Positions 8,493 to 16,365 of a DNA stretch of 64,000 bases are shown in pieces. This stretch comes from Nisaea sediminum (lineage in GTDB: Bacteria > Pseudomonadota > Alphaproteobacteria > Thalassobaculales > Thalassobaculaceae). The stretch covers positions 1 through 64,000 of the forward strand of contig NZ_JACZCQ010000001.1 in assembly GCF_014904705.1 (NCBI RefSeq). Reading direction: 5' to 3'. The number at the start of each line of letters is the position of its first letter. Positions within the stretch are counted from its first letter, which is position 1. Under the pieces are notes generated by a model that saw only the letters and a list, made by a program, of their open reading frames with translations, did not search any database and was not told the DNA's origin. The translations under genes were made by a program, and so were the position numbers.

Positions 8493-9374
8493 CTAGCGCA
8501 TCCGGGCCGCGATGGTCTGTCTCAACCCATCCTCAAGTACCGTGAACCGGAAATCCGGGAAGGCGCGGAAGACATTGGCCGGATCGAACGGCCGGTAGCC
8601 GTTATGCGGCATCGGTCCCTGCCGCGGCTGGCCGACGATCGCGCTTTTCGAACCCGAGAGGCGGACGATCGTTTCCGCGAGCTTGCGGAAGGAATGTACT
8701 TCCCCGGTGGCGCCGTTGATCACTCCGGTGCTACGGCGAAGCACCATCCGTTTCACCAGCTCGGCGACATCCTCGACAAGGATGTGGTCGCGCTGTTCCT
8801 CGCCCTCGCCGAACAGCCGGATCTCCTCATTGGCTGCTGCGAGACGCATGAAACGGTTCGGTCCGTAGCCGTTATGCGGATCGGACGCGCCGTAGATCAG
8901 TGTCGGCCGGATGGTCGCGAGCGGGACGTCGAGCTCCGCCTGGAGGGCGACTTCGCGGCCGAGATGCATGGCACCGTGCAGACTGGCCGGCTCGGCCGCG
9001 GCACTCTCCGACATCGGGTAGAGTACGTCGCGGTAGACCGCATCCGAACTGACATTCACGAGATGTGCGAGCTTCTTCGGACCGAGCGCCTCGATCACAT
9101 TCGCGACAAGGCTCATATTATCCCGCAGCATCGCGGTGTTGCGCACCGGCGCCATGGCGGACACGAAAACCACGCTGTCGCCGTCGCTGACCAGGCCGGA
9201 CAGCTTCGACGGCGCATCGGTGGCCAGCAGGTCCACGTCCGCCCGGGAAATCGAAACGACCCTCGCTCCGGCGTGTTTCAGCGCCTTCGCGACCGCGCCG
9301 CCGACAAAGCCGGCCCCGCCGATGACGGCGACCCGGTCCGGCAGCGTGTTCCTGTCGAGCAGATGTTTCAGCAT
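8493..9374 (-). CDS. SDR-family NAD(P)-binding epimerase-like protein with altered active site
   Basis: About 293 residues from the ATG at 9374, preceded by the purine-rich GGAAGGAAGAG. The fold is an extended SDR: RVAVIGGAGFVGGAVAK (Rossmann GxxGxxG), SISRADVDL, and RPTLIYGASDPHNGYGPNRF. The catalytic segment, however, reads VSSDAVYRDV then LHGAMHLGREVAL, where the Tyr and Lys of YxxxK are replaced by His133 and His137. The Ser residues before it remain. Family knowledge says loss of Tyr/Lys abolishes normal SDR hydride chemistry, so the protein may bind but not oxidise, or use another mechanism. It lies between the dehydrogenase-like gene and a methyltransferase. Confidence 0.75.
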   Translation of the reverse strand: MLKHLLDRNTLPDRVAVIGGAGFVGGAVAKALKHAGARVVSISRADVDLLATDAPSKLSGLVSDGDSVVFVSAMAPVRNTAMLRDNMSLVANVIEALGPKKLAHLVNVSSDAVYRDVLYPMSESAAAEPASLHGAMHLGREVALQAELDVPLATIRPTLIYGASDPHNGYGPNRFMRLAAANEEIRLFGEGEEQRDHILVEDVAELVKRMVLRRSTGVINGATGEVHSFRKLAETIVRLSGSKSAIVGQPRQGPMPHNGYRPFDPANVFRAFPDFRFTVLEDGLRQTIAARMR

Positions 9375-9403
9375 GTCGTCTCTCTTCCTTCCGGGCGGAT
9401 CAG

Positions 9404-10696
9404 TCAGCCTTCGCCGAGCGGGCGGCCGAGCATGAAATGGGCGAAGCCGGCCGCACGCGCGGTGTCGTTGTCGATCAGCCCATAGGGGTCGATCACGGCG
9501 CGACCGCGCATCGCGGCCTTCAGGGCGCTGACCTCGATCTCGCGAAATGCCGGCCATGGCGTGGTCAGGAACAGCACGTCGGCATCTGCACAGGCCTCGA
9601 GCGCCGAGGCGGCATGGTCGAGCCCCGGCAGGGCGTCTCTGCCGACCACGGGATCGAAGACCTTTATGTCGGCCTCTCCGCCGAGCCCGTCCAGCAGCAC
9701 CAGTGACGGCGCGTTCTTCAGGGAATGGGTGTTCTCCTTGTAGGCGAGTCCGAGGATCGCCACGCGCGGTCGGCCCGGTAGCATCGGGCGGACGAGGTCG
9801 CGATAGATTCTGTACGGCCAGTCCTTCCGCCATTTGCTGTTGGAGATCCAGGCTTCGACCACGCCGCCATCGGTCCCGTTCGCCTCGGCAAAGCGGATCA
9901 CCGTCGCGAGATCGCGTTCCAGATTACCGCCGGAAAGACCGAGGCCCGGAGTGAGATAGGAATATTGTCCGATCCGCCTGTCGAGTTTCAGCGCCGGAAC
10001 GATCTCGGACCAGTCCGCTCCGATCTTCTCGCAAAGCTCGGCGAGCGTGTTCGCCGTGGAAAGTGAGGCCACGAGACAGCAGTTGATGGAGATCTTCGCC
10101 AGCTCGGCACTCTCGTAGCGCATCGGCAGAATGGGGCAGTCGAACGCCTCCAGGAGCGCACGGTATTTGCCGGGTAACGGCTCCGCAGCGTCCGCGCAGC
10201 CGACGATGTAGCGTTCCGGATGGCGTGCCCGTTCGATTGCGCGACCGAAAACCAGCGTCTCGACCTGGTAGTAGAGGCGCTCCTTCGGGAAATCGAGCGC
10301 CCGCGTGAAGCCCGGGGGCACCTGACAGAGAATGACGAGCAGCGCTTCGGAGCCGAGCACCGGGACGATCCTGTCGAGGATCGCCCTGATACGGGTCAGG
10401 TCCGATTGCCCTTCATCGTCGGTCGGCACATCGACCGAGATGTAGACGATATCCGCACGCGTCAGGTCTGACGGACTTGATGTGAAGTGCAGCCGGTCCG
10501 GGTTCGCGGCGAGCATTTCGGGCAAGTCCGGTTCCATTATCGGAAGGTCGCCGCGCCGGAGACCTGTTGTCTCCGCATCGGTTTCGGAAAAACCGATCAC
10601 CTCGAAACCGAGATCCGTGACGGCGACGGCCGAGTTCAGTCCGAGATGGGTCATTCCGGCGAACCCGATGACGGGCTTTTTCCTTCCGACAGGCAT
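9404..10696 (-). CDS. UDP-glucose/GDP-mannose dehydrogenase-like protein lacking the catalytic Cys
   Basis: About 430 residues from the ATG at 10696, five bases after the stop of the preceding gene (other in-frame ATGs at 10714 and 10729 would overlap it). The family layout is present: IGFAGMTHLGLNSA (NAD loop), YISVDVPTDD, VILCQVPPGFT, Glu146 in YYQVETLVFGRA, and Lys201/Asn205 in AELAKISINCCL. The C-terminal domain has VAILGLAYKENTHSLKNAPS. The catalytic loop normally reads GGSCFPKD; here it is LSGGNLERD, with Asn258 where the nucleophilic Cys should be. Two-step oxidation to a uronic acid needs that Cys, so another reaction is likely. It is a member of the sugar operon. Confidence 0.8.
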   Translation of the reverse strand: MPVGRKKPVIGFAGMTHLGLNSAVAVTDLGFEVIGFSETDAETTGLRRGDLPIMEPDLPEMLAANPDRLHFTSSPSDLTRADIVYISVDVPTDDEGQSDLTRIRAILDRIVPVLGSEALLVILCQVPPGFTRALDFPKERLYYQVETLVFGRAIERARHPERYIVGCADAAEPLPGKYRALLEAFDCPILPMRYESAELAKISINCCLVASLSTANTLAELCEKIGADWSEIVPALKLDRRIGQYSYLTPGLGLSGGNLERDLATVIRFAEANGTDGGVVEAWISNSKWRKDWPYRIYRDLVRPMLPGRPRVAILGLAYKENTHSLKNAPSLVLLDGLGGEADIKVFDPVVGRDALPGLDHAASALEACADADVLFLTTPWPAFREIEVSALKAAMRGRAVIDPYGLIDNDTARAAGFAHFMLGRPLGEG

Positions 10697-10700
10697 GTTC

Positions 10701-11627
10701 TCAGGCCGCTCCATCGATTTCGGCGGCAAGGCGTCCGAGCGAACGATAGAGCCAGCGATCGTTTTCCAGGTTGGAGCCGCCGCCTCCGGCGCAGAGCGCC
10801 TTGAAATGTGTGTACTCGGCTTCCCAGGTCGGATCGTCCTGGACCAGGGTCAAAGCTTCCTCCGGCGGGCGTCCGCTGGGCAGAATCCGGTGACGGTGAA
10901 CGAAGCGGGACGGGCCCCATTTGCAGAGCGACTCGATATGCGCGGTGCCATGCTCCGCAAAGACGTCGCAGGTAAAGTGGTTGCGCCAGGAGAGGAGAGT
11001 CATCTCCAGCTCGATACGCGGGCCGGCGTTTCCGGATGCGATCACCACATGATCCGGCGCCCGGTTTTCGAACCGGTCGGCGGAGATGATCGAGAAGTCG
11101 TCGGCGATATCGCCGAACCAGAAGCGCGCCGTATCGAGCAGATGACTTCCGAGATCCGGCAACACGCCAGCGCCCGTGTCGCGCCAGGCGGACTCCCGGA
11201 CGAGGCGGGCCGTGCCGTTTCCATAGAACATCCGGCAGCGATAGATCTCGCCGAGCGCGCCTGAGGTGATGAGGTCGCGCATGCGGACGAAATGGGGCTC
11301 GAAGCGATGATTGTAGGCGGTATAGCAGACCGCGCCGGACGTCGCGGCAAGCCCGGCGAGCTCGTCGATCTGATTTTCGTTAGAGAACCACAGGGGCTTT
11401 TCCACCAGAACATGCTTGCCGTGTGCGAGCAGGTATTTCAGGAGCTCGAATTTCGGCTCGTCCGGGGTACAGACGAGAGCTGCATCGAACCGCTCGAGTG
11501 GCACCTCCTCAAGCGTCCGGAAGTCGGCGTCTCCATGAACGGGGTCGACGGTCCCGATGCATTCCTCGCCCACGACGCGACGCCGCTTGTGGCCCTGGAT
11601 GCCGAGCCCGACGACAAGTGCTCTCAT
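10701..11627 (-). CDS. Gfo/Idh/MocA-family NAD(P)-dependent oxidoreductase
   Basis: A 308-residue protein with the N-terminal Rossmann fold LVVGLGIQGHKRR and the family hallmark HGKHVLVEKPLWFS, whose Lys in EKP is the usual catalytic/substrate residue. A second signature, GAGVLPDLGSHLLDTARFWFG, corresponds to the D-x-G-x-H region of the substrate domain. Members oxidise or reduce sugars, inositols and sugar nucleotides. It lies 15 bases after the kinase fusion gene and 4 bases before the dehydrogenase-like gene, so it is clearly co-transcribed. The exact sugar is unknown. Confidence 0.85.
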   Translation of the reverse strand: MRALVVGLGIQGHKRRRVVGEECIGTVDPVHGDADFRTLEEVPLERFDAALVCTPDEPKFELLKYLLAHGKHVLVEKPLWFSNENQIDELAGLAATSGAVCYTAYNHRFEPHFVRMRDLITSGALGEIYRCRMFYGNGTARLVRESAWRDTGAGVLPDLGSHLLDTARFWFGDIADDFSIISADRFENRAPDHVVIASGNAGPRIELEMTLLSWRNHFTCDVFAEHGTAHIESLCKWGPSRFVHRHRILPSGRPPEEALTLVQDDPTWEAEYTHFKALCAGGGGSNLENDRWLYRSLGRLAAEIDGAA

Positions 11628-11642
11628 GAACGTGGTCCCGTT

Positions 11643-13196
11643 CTAGTTCTCGAAATTCGCGCGCCGCTGGATCGCGTTGATCTTTTTCAGTACGTCCGCC
11701 GGGGTAACCGGAATATTGCCGTCCTGCTCGCATTCGACGGCTGCGGCGAAGGACCCGAGCACGGTCGAGATCGGTGCGCTGCCAGTGGTCATCATGGCGA
11801 GGGTGGCATAGGCAAGCAGTGCGTCGCCGGCTCCGACCGCGTCTTCCAGGTGATCGACGAAACTGTCGACGACGAAGAACGAGTCGAGCAAATGATGATC
11901 GGCGCTGCGACAGGTCAGTACACCGCGATCCCCGAGTTTCAGGATCAGCGTCCCGCATTCCGCCGCATCGTAGATCTGTGACGCCAGCGGACGGATGCCG
12001 GAATCCTGATCGGCGATGCTGAACCGCGCTTCGCGCTCGTTCGGCGTGATCAGATCGAAGCCCTTGAATTCGGTGATGTTGCCCCATCGGCTCGCGACTT
12101 GGCTGTCGGCCACTTTGAACACGCCCGGACGGATGGCAGAGATCAGGGACGGTATGGTCCTCCGGTTGAAGATGCCGTGCCGGAAGTCGCTGAAGACCAC
12201 GGCGCCTTCCGCCGTGGCCCGAATCTGCTTTGTCAGCTTGCCGGCGATCTCGTCGGAGATGCTCGAATTGTCCAGCGTATCGATTTTGAGCAGGCGGTAT
12301 CCTCCGGCGACGATCGCGTTTTTATTTGTCGTCGGCCGTGTCGGGTCGATGATCGGCTTCAGTGTGATTCCGGCCTCCTTGAGGTCGGCCAGGACGAAAT
12401 CCTTGTAATCGTCCTCTCCGAGGACGGTAGAGAACGTGACGTCCGCACCGGCGGCGGCGAGGTGCTTGGCGACGATGGCCGCGCCGCCGACATAATCTCT
12501 CCTGCCCTGATACAGAACGCTGATTGTCGGCGTCTTCGTCTGGCCGCCGATCATCGACGTTTCCGTATAGCTGTCGACGATCGTATCGCCGATCACGTGC
12601 ACCTTCTGTCCCGCCATGTTCTCCAGGGCGCCCGTCAACTCGTCGAATCCGAACCGCTCCTGCTGCATCAGCATCAGAAGTTTCTCCATCGGAATCCGCG
12701 GAGCTTCGAGTTCGATCAGCTTCGATGAGGAGTAGACAATATCGCCGGGCGTAAAGATCACCTCGCCGCCGAAGGATTGAACGGTCTCGACCTCTTCCTG
12801 GGTCTTCGGCGGCAAACCGCTTGCCGCATACTCGTATCCCTTCGCGAAAAGGTCGGGCTTGATGATCCGGAGATTCTCGAGTGGTTTTGCATTCGGGTCG
12901 ATCACGACGAAATCGACGATTTCGAAGGCGGCGAGATTCATGGCCCGGAGCTGTTCCGGCACATGGGGGCGATAGACGCCTTTCGCGATATGCTGATCGG
13001 CCGTCAAGCTCGCGATCAGTATGTCCGCCTTGCTCTTTGCAAACATGAGATGGCGCAGGTGTCCCGGATGAACCACGTCGAACACGCCATGGCACACGAT
13101 CACTTTCTTTTTGCGCGGGCGGGGGCCGACAATTTTCGCGATTTCCTCGGCGGTCTTGATCTTGTGCTTGTAGCGTTCTGCAAATTCAGTGGTCAT
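11643..13196 (-). CDS. Nucleotidyltransferase-PfkB sugar kinase fusion (HldE-like, reversed domain order)
   Basis: About 517 residues from the ATG at 13196. The N-terminal part has the cytidylyltransferase-fold signature VIVCHGVFDVVHPGHLRHL (HxGH) and later VYSSSKLIE. The C-terminal part is a ribokinase/PfkB kinase: VHVIGDTIVDSYTE, LITPNEREARF, and the catalytic anion hole DAVGAGDALLAYATLA. HldE (heptose-7-phosphate kinase/heptose-1-phosphate adenylyltransferase) has these two activities but in the order kinase then transferase; here they are inverted. It would phosphorylate a sugar and activate it with a nucleotide. It heads the minus-strand sugar operon and is 15 bases from the next gene. 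The codons upstream of 13196 are in frame but look non-coding. Confidence 0.85.
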   Translation of the reverse strand: MTTEFAERYKHKIKTAEEIAKIVGPRPRKKKVIVCHGVFDVVHPGHLRHLMFAKSKADILIASLTADQHIAKGVYRPHVPEQLRAMNLAAFEIVDFVVIDPNAKPLENLRIIKPDLFAKGYEYAASGLPPKTQEEVETVQSFGGEVIFTPGDIVYSSSKLIELEAPRIPMEKLLMLMQQERFGFDELTGALENMAGQKVHVIGDTIVDSYTETSMIGGQTKTPTISVLYQGRRDYVGGAAIVAKHLAAAGADVTFSTVLGEDDYKDFVLADLKEAGITLKPIIDPTRPTTNKNAIVAGGYRLLKIDTLDNSSISDEIAGKLTKQIRATAEGAVVFSDFRHGIFNRRTIPSLISAIRPGVFKVADSQVASRWGNITEFKGFDLITPNEREARFSIADQDSGIRPLASQIYDAAECGTLILKLGDRGVLTCRSADHHLLDSFFVVDSFVDHLEDAVGAGDALLAYATLAMMTTGSAPISTVLGSFAAAVECEQDGNIPVTPADVLKKINAIQRRANFEN

Positions 13197-13623
13197 CAGG
13201 ACGTGTTCCGGCTTCTCGATGCACTGACCGGATGCGAAATTTCCCGGTTGAAAGCGTAGGATAGCAGAAATTTTGCCGCTCGGGTTTCGGGCTATCTGTA
13301 CCCGTGAAATAGCGCGTCGTGAGCGTTTCAGATGCCTGACGCCAACGTCGATGAAACGTTGTCGTTCAGCCCGAATAACCATTTCCTATTTGGTGCATTC
13401 TGGGGAAAAACGGAGTTTCCACCGGATCGAGAGACCAGAGCGTCTCGCGGTTGAAGCGAGTAAATTGGGAATGGATACGCGGCAATGCCGGCGATCAGCA
13501 GGCGATATCAGTCGGCACGACTTCAAGTCGCGTCCTAGGCCGAATCGAGGGCAAAGGTCACTGAATAAAGTGCGTCCTGGTCAGCAGACCTCACCGGTTG
13601 ACTCCGATGAAGCGCGTCTGTTT
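13197..13623. other. Intergenic region upstream of the sugar operon
   Basis: About 427 bases between the start of the minus-strand sugar operon and the end of the DUF1028 gene on the same strand. It should contain the operon promoter. A plus-strand open frame (13273-13659) runs through it into the DUF1028 gene but its product is basic, Arg-rich and lacks any recognisable motif, so I treat it as chance. No hairpin, repeat or RNA gene is recognised. Confidence 0.45.
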
Positions 13624-14292
13624 TTAGCGGCCTTCGACTTCCGCCGACGATGGCGCTGAATCCGGATCCGTCGCCCGCAGGCGGTAGGCGGCTGCTTTGG
13701 GCGCCCAGTCCCGCCAGAGTTTCAGCAGATCCGACAGCGGATCGGTGGAGAAGTCGACCCTGAGGTCGGCGTCCATCAGATCGTCGCTGCCGAGGACCTT
13801 GAGCGCTGCCGACTGCAGCGGCTCCTTCTCGCTTCCGGCGGCTTCGCCGGCCTTCATACCGGCCTGCAGGCGCTCCTCGAGCGGCCCGCTCGCCGCTTCG
13901 AAGGCGCGCACCATCTCCGGCAGGACGTCCGCAGTGCCGAGGAAGTTGCCGAGGGCGAGGCAGTCGGTCCCGATTTCCCCGCCGCAATGAGGCAGGCAGG
14001 AGGCGCCGGTATGGTGCAGGGGCGTGCCCTTGAAGGGAAGCACGCCGAGCTGGCGCCAGTGCGGGGCGGTCGCGGCATCGCGCATGGCGGCGAGCGTCTG
14101 CCCGGCGTCAGCGGTGCGGTGCCATGCCGCGAGACCGAAGCTGTGCAAGCGCGGGTCTGTCCGCGCCTGGGAGAAGACGACACAGCCGTCGGTGACCGCC
14201 CCGACCCTGGCGCCGACACAGACGGAGGAGGTGGCAACGGCGAAGCCGATGCGGCCGGTTTCGAGGCAGCGTCCTGCGATGGAGAAGGTCAT
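13624..14292 (-). CDS. DUF1028 family protein (Ntn-hydrolase-like), copy 1
   Basis: About 222 residues from the ATG at 14292, which overlaps the stop of the carbamoylase gene (ATGA). It starts MTFSIAGRCLETGRIGFAVATSS and continues CVGARVGAV, the conserved N-terminus of DUF1028, followed by QARTDPRL and GTDCLALGNFL. DUF1028 proteins are predicted Ntn-hydrolase-fold proteins of unproven substrate that are often found beside amidohydrolases and transporters. A paralogue at 20449-21210 starts with the same MTFSI(A/I)GRC and lies downstream of the importer. The overlap with the amidase gene suggests they act in one pathway (inference). Confidence 0.85.
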   Translation of the reverse strand: MTFSIAGRCLETGRIGFAVATSSVCVGARVGAVTDGCVVFSQARTDPRLHSFGLAAWHRTADAGQTLAAMRDAATAPHWRQLGVLPFKGTPLHHTGASCLPHCGGEIGTDCLALGNFLGTADVLPEMVRAFEAASGPLEERLQAGMKAGEAAGSEKEPLQSAALKVLGSDDLMDADLRVDFSTDPLSDLLKLWRDWAPKAAAYRLRATDPDSAPSSAEVEGR

Positions 14293-15224
14293 TCCGCTGC
14301 CTCTATGCCTGTCTGTGCGGTGATCGGTCCGTAATGCTCGATCCGGCGGTGCCGGGCGAAATCGAACACGGAGCGCCGGATATAGGCGCCGAGATCGAGA
14401 TCGCAATTGTGGGTGATGACCTCATCCTCCTCGGAGATGGCGCGCACCGCGACCTCTCCGGTCGGTGCGACGATGGCGGAGCCGCCGATCATCGCGAAGC
14501 CGTCCTCGGCGCCGCATTTCGCCGCCGCCATCACCCAGGCCGCGTTCTGATAGGCCGCGGACTCGATGCTGAGGCGATGATGGAACTCGCGCAGATGGGC
14601 CGGTTCCGGGTGATGGATGTTACGTGTCGGCGTGTTGTAGCCGAGCATGAAGATCTCGGCGCCCTTCAGCGCCATGACGCGGAAGGTCTCCGGCCAGCGC
14701 CGGTCGTTGCAGATGCACATGCCGATCCGGCCGGACGGGGTCGCGAAGGTCGGGAAGCCGAGATCGCCGACCTCGAAATAGCGCTTCTCCAGATGCTCGA
14801 ACTCGCGGTCGCCGATCGGGTCCTTCGTGCCGGGGAGGTGGATCTTGCGGTACTTGCCGAGGATGCTTCCGTCCGGACCGACGAGGACGGACGTATTGAA
14901 GCGGCGGTATTGGCCGCCCTCCATGATTTTCTCCGCGTAGCCGAGATAGAAGCCGACGCCGAGCTCCTTCGCCTTCTCGAACAGGGGCGCCATCGCCGGA
15001 GAGGGGAGGCCTTCCTCGAAGAATACGTCGTATTCCTCGGGCGTGTCGTAGATGTAGCGGGGGAAGAAGGTGGTGAGGGCGAGTTCCGGGAAAGTGATCC
15101 ATCTCGCGCCGCGTCCGTGCGCCTCGCGCAGCATCTCTATCAGGCGCGCGACGACCTCCGCCTTCGTATCCTTCAGATGAACCGGCCCCATCTGGGCGAC
15201 GGCGAACACTTCCTTCCGGCTCAT
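14289..15224 (-). CDS. Nitrilase-superfamily amidohydrolase, N-carbamoyl-D-amino acid hydrolase-like
   Basis: A 311-residue carbon-nitrogen hydrolase. The catalytic triad is visible at the positions known for Agrobacterium D-carbamoylase: Glu47 in ITFPELAL, Lys127 in KYRKIHLPG, and Cys172 in MCICNDRRWPE. Length and the CNDRRWPE string also match that enzyme (about 304 residues). It should hydrolyse an N-carbamoyl group to amine, CO2 and ammonia; the real substrate may be another ureido compound. A GGGAG site eight bases before the ATG supports the start. It is divergent from a LysR regulator and overlaps DUF1028 copy 1, and probably feeds the DAO-type oxidase at 21216. Confidence 0.88.
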   Translation of the reverse strand: MSRKEVFAVAQMGPVHLKDTKAEVVARLIEMLREAHGRGARWITFPELALTTFFPRYIYDTPEEYDVFFEEGLPSPAMAPLFEKAKELGVGFYLGYAEKIMEGGQYRRFNTSVLVGPDGSILGKYRKIHLPGTKDPIGDREFEHLEKRYFEVGDLGFPTFATPSGRIGMCICNDRRWPETFRVMALKGAEIFMLGYNTPTRNIHHPEPAHLREFHHRLSIESAAYQNAAWVMAAAKCGAEDGFAMIGGSAIVAPTGEVAVRAISEEDEVITHNCDLDLGAYIRRSVFDFARHRRIEHYGPITAQTGIEAAE

Positions 15225-15327
15225 TTAGTCCACTCCCGCTGATCTTTGCCTCTCTAGAGCTAGACAGCCGGAATATCACCGTGAAATAAATTAGAGCGGA
15301 TATAAAATAAGATGAGGTTATTGAATC

Positions 15328-16236
15328 GTGATCAATGCGCGGCAGCTGGAAGTGATCTGTACCGTGATCGAGGTCGGTACCACGGCGCGTGCCGCAGAAT
15401 TGCTGAATGTCAGCCAGCCCGCCGTTAGCAACATGATCCGCCACACGGAGGATCTGATCGGTTTTCCGCTCTTCGTGCGCGAGCGCGGGCGTCTGACGCC
15501 GACCCGCGAGGCCCAGCACATTGCGCAGGAAGCGCAATATCTCTTCATGCAGCAGAAGCGGATCGACGATATCGTCAGCGAACTCCGCGGCGGAACCATC
15601 GGCCGGCTCAATCTCTACGCCACGCCCTCGCTCGGGCACGGCATCCTGCCGCGGGTGATCTCCGAGTTTGTCCGCAACAAGCCGAAGCTGAAGCTCTCGG
15701 TGGAATTCGGCAGCATCGACGAGATCATCGAGCATCTGGTCAGCGGCCGGGCGGATCTCGGGTTCTCGATCACCCAGCCCCGGCATTCGGTGCTGACCGT
15801 GCGCCCGGTCGCGGAAGGCCGGATGATGTGCGTCTGCCCGACGGATCACGAACTGGCCTATTCCGAGCGCGTCAACGTGACCGACCTCAATCATGTGAAG
15901 CACATCTCCTACGCCGCCAACACGCCGCTCGGGCAGCTGATCGATCCGGTCTTCTCGAAGCAGGGGCTCGAACGGCGCTATTTCTGCGAGGTGCGCCACA
16001 CGGCAACCGCGCTGGAAATGGCGCTCAACGGCTTGGGGGTCACCCTGGTCGACAGTTTCGCGCTCGTGGGGCGTGACCTGACCACCCTGGCGGTCCGCCC
16101 GACCAACCCCGTGCTGAAGCTCAACCTCTTCAGCATCACCTGCAACCTGTTCCCGACTTCCAATGTCGCGCTGCAGTTCCAGAGCTTCTTCGGCGAATAC
16201 CTCAAGCCGCACGATCCGGCGCATACGGACGTCTGA
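15328..16236 (+). CDS. LysR-family transcriptional regulator
   Basis: A 302-residue regulator read from a GTG at 15328 with GAGG about 11 bases upstream. The N-terminal winged helix is INARQLEVICTVIEVGTTARAAELLNVSQPAVSNMIRH (here given in part), followed by the linker and effector domain (IGRLNLYATPSLGHGILPRV). It faces the carbamoylase/DUF1028 genes across a 103-base AT-rich gap and precedes the ABC importer on its own strand. LysR proteins normally regulate the divergent and adjacent catabolic genes, so it is the likely controller of this module, responding to the imported nitrogen compound (inference). Confidence 0.9.
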   Translation: MINARQLEVICTVIEVGTTARAAELLNVSQPAVSNMIRHTEDLIGFPLFVRERGRLTPTREAQHIAQEAQYLFMQQKRIDDIVSELRGGTIGRLNLYATPSLGHGILPRVISEFVRNKPKLKLSVEFGSIDEIIEHLVSGRADLGFSITQPRHSVLTVRPVAEGRMMCVCPTDHELAYSERVNVTDLNHVKHISYAANTPLGQLIDPVFSKQGLERRYFCEVRHTATALEMALNGLGVTLVDSFALVGRDLTTLAVRPTNPVLKLNLFSITCNLFPTSNVALQFQSFFGEYLKPHDPAHTDV

Positions 16237-16365
16237 CGAATAATTTCAGATTATATTCCAGGCCTGATTATTAATTTCTGGCTTCTAGAGACAGCGTGAT
16301 TTCCTTCGGGTCGAGTTTGGCCGGAACGGCTCCGGTCGCTACCAACGACAGGACGCCCGCACGCG

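Noticed and set aside
13273-13659. A 128-codon plus-strand open frame between the sugar operon and DUF1028
   Set aside because: The product is strongly Arg-rich, has no ribosome-binding site and no known motif, and overlaps the end of the DUF1028 gene on the other strand. I treat the region as intergenic.
14620-16224. A 534-codon minus-strand frame spanning the hydrolase and LysR genes
   Set aside because: It covers the carbamoylase in a different frame and the opposite strand of the LysR gene. Both those genes carry full motifs, so the long frame is chance.
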